This document shows positions 7,160-7,809 of a stretch of DNA of 7,809 nt, piece after piece. The notes beneath the pieces are model-generated. The model saw only the letters and a program-made list of their open reading frames with translations. It did no database searches and was not told the origin of the DNA. The stretch covers positions 1 to 7,809 of the forward strand of contig JAHIVM010000462.1 in assembly GCA_018816665.1 (NCBI GenBank), read 5' to 3'. The number at the start of each line of letters is the position of its first letter. Position 1 is the stretch's first letter. Source of the DNA: Candidatus Zixiibacteriota bacterium (GTDB lineage: Bacteria; Zixibacteria; MSB-5A5; GN15; FEB-12). Made by a program: the position numbers and the translations under genes.

Positions 7160-7265
7160 CAGTCGATCGGTCCGTACACACAAATAGCCGCGTGTGTCAG
7201 TCGATCATCAATCTGTATTGTAATCCATCCCCATGAATGCGGGGTGTGCTCATTGGACTGCTGCC

Positions 7266-7294
7266 AGTATGTGACACTGGATGCACCATGTCAA
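7266..7294 (-). promoter_or_regulatory. Candidate sigma-70 promoter pointing towards the VWA gene
   Basis: On the minus strand a perfect TTGACA (7294-7289) is followed after exactly 17 nt by CATACT (7271-7266), which matches TATAAT at 4 of 6 positions. If used, transcription would begin near 7259, about 480 nt before the VWA start codon. That gives a long leader containing the hairpins at 7141-7159 and 7090-7116. The distance lowers confidence, and the housekeeping promoter consensus of this lineage is unknown. Confidence 0.3.
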
Positions 7295-7429
7295 CAAAAC
7301 CTGAGCATATAATCGCTCGGGGAATCCATTTGCGACACATTTTGGTCAACAAAATCCACTATGACATCTGCACTCCAATACCCAGTCTCTTAATGTGCAT
7401 CTCCCCGAACACCAACTCGCCGCGTATCG

Positions 7430-7450
7430 GTACCCCACGTTAAACGTGGG
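7430..7450 (+). repeat. REP-like palindrome, copy 4 (shortened)
   Basis: GTAC followed by CCCACGT-TAA-ACGTGGG (7434-7450) matches copy 3 in its outer arms and GTACC prefix. It lacks the inner CT/AG pairs, so the stem is 7 bp with a TAA loop. Same orientation as the other copies, about 3.8 kb away. Confidence 0.6.
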
Positions 7451-7506
7451 ATGAAGAAACTCAGGATCCATGAAACTCAGAGGGCCTCATGTGTGCCCCA
7501 CCTCTC

Positions 7507-7662
7507 CTACCGATCACTCACCGTCATGAAACTGTGTTCCTCCCCATCGGGATACAATAGCGTCCAGTTGCTGCCGACGTTTTTCGCCCAGTAGACACCG
7601 GGATCCGGGGCATGCGGCGCAATGACCGGACGGAGCCGGTACATTTCATAGTGGTGGGACAT
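7507..7662 (-). pseudogene. 51-codon ORF, probable 3' remnant cut by the IS3 element
   Basis: The frame reads MSHHYEMYRLRPVIAPHAPD at the start and continues PGVYWAKNVGSNWTLLYPDG to a TAG at 7509-7507. Composition and strongly G/C-biased third positions look like real coding sequence, with a polar, Trp/Tyr-rich, globular-looking end. The first ATG is only 6 nt from the IS3 boundary, with no ribosome binding site in between. The simplest reading is therefore that the 5' part of the gene lies beyond the element or is lost. It could alternatively be a small intact gene. I do not recognise the family. Confidence 0.5.
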
Positions 7663-7668
7663 GAAGAC

Positions 7669-7809
7669 TGAACCGCCCCGGTTATACCGGAGAGTATTTT
7701 AGTTGAGTCAGGCCACGTGGACCTGCGCTTTCTGACATCGATAATATACCTCTTCAAACTCTGCCGGGGGAACATTTCCGATCGGCTCCAGCAACCGTCG
7801 ATTGTTGAA
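7669..7809 (-). mobile_element. IS3-family insertion sequence, right end (continues outside the window)
   Basis: The element ends at TGAACCGCCCCGGTTATACC (7669-7688), a typical IS3-family terminal inverted repeat starting with TGA. The transposase stop codon lies about 40 bp inside it, as is usual. The other end is outside the window, so the target-site duplication cannot be checked; the bases outside this end read GAC (7666-7668). Confidence 0.88.
7708..7809 (-). CDS. IS3-family transposase OrfB, C-terminal 33 residues
   Basis: Read from the window edge on the minus strand, the frame gives FNNRRLLEPIGNVPPAEFEE followed by a YYR motif, ending in a TGA at 7710-7708. The N-x-R-R-L-L-x-P-I-G-N-x-P-P-A-E pattern with a following YY is the standard C-terminus of IS3-family DDE transposases (OrfB, rve domain), just after the catalytic glutamate region. 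The catalytic residues, OrfA and the frameshift site lie outside the window, so I cannot say whether the element is intact. Confidence 0.88.
   Translation of the reverse strand, partial: FNNRRLLEPIGNVPPAEFEEVYYRCQKAQVHVA

Larger units (their letters stand above)
6780..7506. other. Long region without a convincing gene
   Basis: About 730 bp upstream of the VWA gene. Open frames here (for example 6968-7312 plus and 6800-7069 minus) are Cys/Arg/Pro-rich, without family motifs or ribosome binding sites, and I do not accept them. Visible elements are: TCTGTGT/ACACAGA inverted repeat (6841-6847 with 6861-6867); a 7-bp hairpin TCGGCGG/CCGCCGA (7090-7096 with 7110-7116); AACCTGT-TGCCG-ACAGGTT (7141-7159); a TCAGTCGATC direct repeat (7159-7168 and 7197-7206); a perfect TATAAT on the plus strand (7308-7313) without a good -35; a hairpin ATTTTG-GTCAA-CAAAAT (7339-7355); a REP-like palindrome (7430-7450); and GAAACTCAG twice (7456-7464 and 7472-7480). 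Confidence 0.6.

Noticed and set aside
6968..7312. 114-codon plus-strand open frame with many Cys
   Set aside because: Composition (Cys, Pro, Arg, Gln) is typical of chance translation of pyrimidine-rich DNA; no ribosome binding site and no family resemblance.
7524..7775. 83-codon minus-strand open frame
   Set aside because: It crosses the IS3 terminus and is out of frame with both the transposase end and the 51-codon ORF, which explain the same DNA better.

Overview
The window looks like a chromosomal stretch of an uncultured, moderately GC-rich Gram-negative bacterium, probably from the FCB superphylum or a nearby candidate phylum of the Zixibacteria type. This is an inference. It rests on the 995-residue secreted protein, which ends in a NYPNPFNP-type type IX secretion (T9SS) sorting domain, on a lipobox serine peptidase and on a DUF1573 protein. 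No rRNA, tRNA or marker gene is present to fix the taxonomy.

Layout, left to right. Positions 2-592 hold the 3' part of a plus-strand DUF1573 protein, closed by a 15-bp hairpin. A 303-bp gap follows with a tandem 19-bp repeat that resembles an insertion-sequence end. Next come a 71-residue DUF2892 membrane protein (944-1159) with its own hairpin, and a 727-residue prolyl-oligopeptidase-family lipoprotein (1314-3497). That gene converges on the large minus-strand VWA/T9SS-sorted protein (3792-6779). The 294 bp between the two hold three copies of a palindromic REP-like repeat and two opposed intrinsic terminators, one per gene. Upstream of the VWA gene lie about 730 bp without a convincing gene, containing a candidate distant promoter, several hairpins and a fourth, shortened palindrome. 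At the right edge an IS3-family element enters the window: 33 C-terminal residues of its transposase and a clean terminal inverted repeat. It abuts a 51-codon ORF that looks like the 3' remnant of a gene cut by the insertion.

The genes do not form an obvious operon. Each plus-strand gene has its own hairpin downstream, and the two long genes are convergent. The shared theme is the cell envelope: a probably exported Ig-like protein, a small inner-membrane protein, a surface or periplasmic lipoprotein peptidase and a secreted adhesion-like protein. I see no defence system, CRISPR array or biosynthetic cluster. The most interesting parts are the dispersed palindromes with a conserved flank, the atypical S1 pocket of the peptidase, and the helical module before the sorting domain of the VWA protein.
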